A stretch of 64,000 bases of DNA from Vitis vinifera (lineage: Eukaryota; Streptophyta; Magnoliopsida; Vitales; Vitaceae): positions 22,044,001 through 22,108,000 of the forward strand of contig NC_081819.1 of the NCBI RefSeq assembly GCF_030704535.1, read 5' to 3'. Below, one piece after another: positions 63,514 to 64,000 of the stretch. Positions within the stretch are counted from its first letter, which is position 1, and every line of letters starts with the position of its first letter. Both the position numbers and the translations under genes were made by a program. The notes below the pieces were generated by a model, which saw only the letters and a program-made list of their open reading frames with translations, was not told where the DNA came from and ran no database searches.

Positions 63514-64000
63514 TTTAGAGAGAGAACCAAACTTCTGGACAGTGGTGAGGTTCTCTCTCATCAGCAAATTTTCTGTTTGTTTCCTGTGAAAATATCTGCA
63601 GTGATAAAACGACACCGTTGCACTAACTCTCCCTGTTGTCTGGGCAACCGCGTCGTTTTTTCTTTTTCGGTTATACTGTTAAAACAGTTGTTTGAGTTTC
63701 TCCGTTTTCCCTTTCAGTTACCAACACGACATATATATCCCATATCAAATAGGGGAAAAGTTTCTAACACTATGTAAGTATGAACTTTTCTTAACTCTAT
63801 AGACACGTTTTAAAATCGTGAAAACCCCCTTTGAATTCAAAACTGACAATGTTTTGTTTTGGACCAAAACAAAGAACCCATTTCCATTAGACAACCAGGT
63901 TTCAAATTTTACCTTCAACGATGTCGTTTCCTTCTTTGAGTCCACCTACGAGTTCCTCCGTTTGCATGATTGAATCAACTATTATGAATGAAAATGTCAA
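63514..64000. other. Upstream region of the DUF2358 gene
   Basis: 63514-63560 is a GA-rich leader. Beyond it I see no gene; small open frames on both strands lack any family signature. The window ends here. Confidence 0.5.

Overview
The window is plant nuclear DNA: large AT-rich spacers, intron-rich genes with GT-AG junctions, Ty1/copia, Ty3/gypsy and LINE retroelements, and proteins closest (from memory) to dicot families. The style of the repeats and the protein sequences fit grapevine (Vitis); the species is an inference, since no search was run.

Layout. 1-2.1 kb is AT-rich spacer with a 172-bp tandem duplication. 2.1-6.98 kb is a decayed Ty1/copia element that keeps its 3' LTR but no visible 5' LTR. 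6.98-18.8 kb is a UDP-glycosyltransferase (UGT91-like) graveyard: one full-length gene on the minus strand broken by a single stop codon (8896-10317), and four copies of a rearranged truncated unit in which an N-terminal piece points left and a C-terminal PSPG piece points right. Three of those units form a tandem array (A, B, C; period about 2.73 kb) separated by gypsy-like LTR fragments, and the middle copy looks like an A/C recombinant. 21.2-22.2 kb holds another LTR-like remnant.

Six plausible intact genes follow, whose exon chains I assembled by splice sites and reading frame: a GH28 polygalacturonase-like secreted protein (+, 22625-24932, 479 aa); a group B MAP kinase of the MPK4 type (-, 25620-30197, 373 aa, TEY loop); a BYPASS1 (BPS1) protein (-, 33229-34281, 350 aa, with a 5'UTR intron); a membrane-anchored receptor-like kinase of the At1g01540 type (-, 40068-42898, 492 aa); the CAAX prenyl protease STE24/FACE1 (-, 46412-59001, 14 exons, 424 aa); and a plastid-type DUF2358 protein (-, 61533-63513, 240 aa). 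These are not a functional cluster; they are ordinary neighbouring housekeeping, signalling and wall genes.

Intron 8 of STE24 is 5.55 kb because of nested transposons: an LTR-like fragment is split by a 4.2-kb 5'-truncated L1-type LINE with 21-bp target-site duplications and a poly(A) tail. Its long ORF is broken only at two long C/G homopolymer runs. Intergenic DNA also carries (AT)n microsatellites, a MITE with perfect 12-bp inverted repeats (38278-38534) and relatives elsewhere, and a second AT-rich dispersed family. I saw no undescribed multi-gene system; the most informative novelty is the UGT array history.
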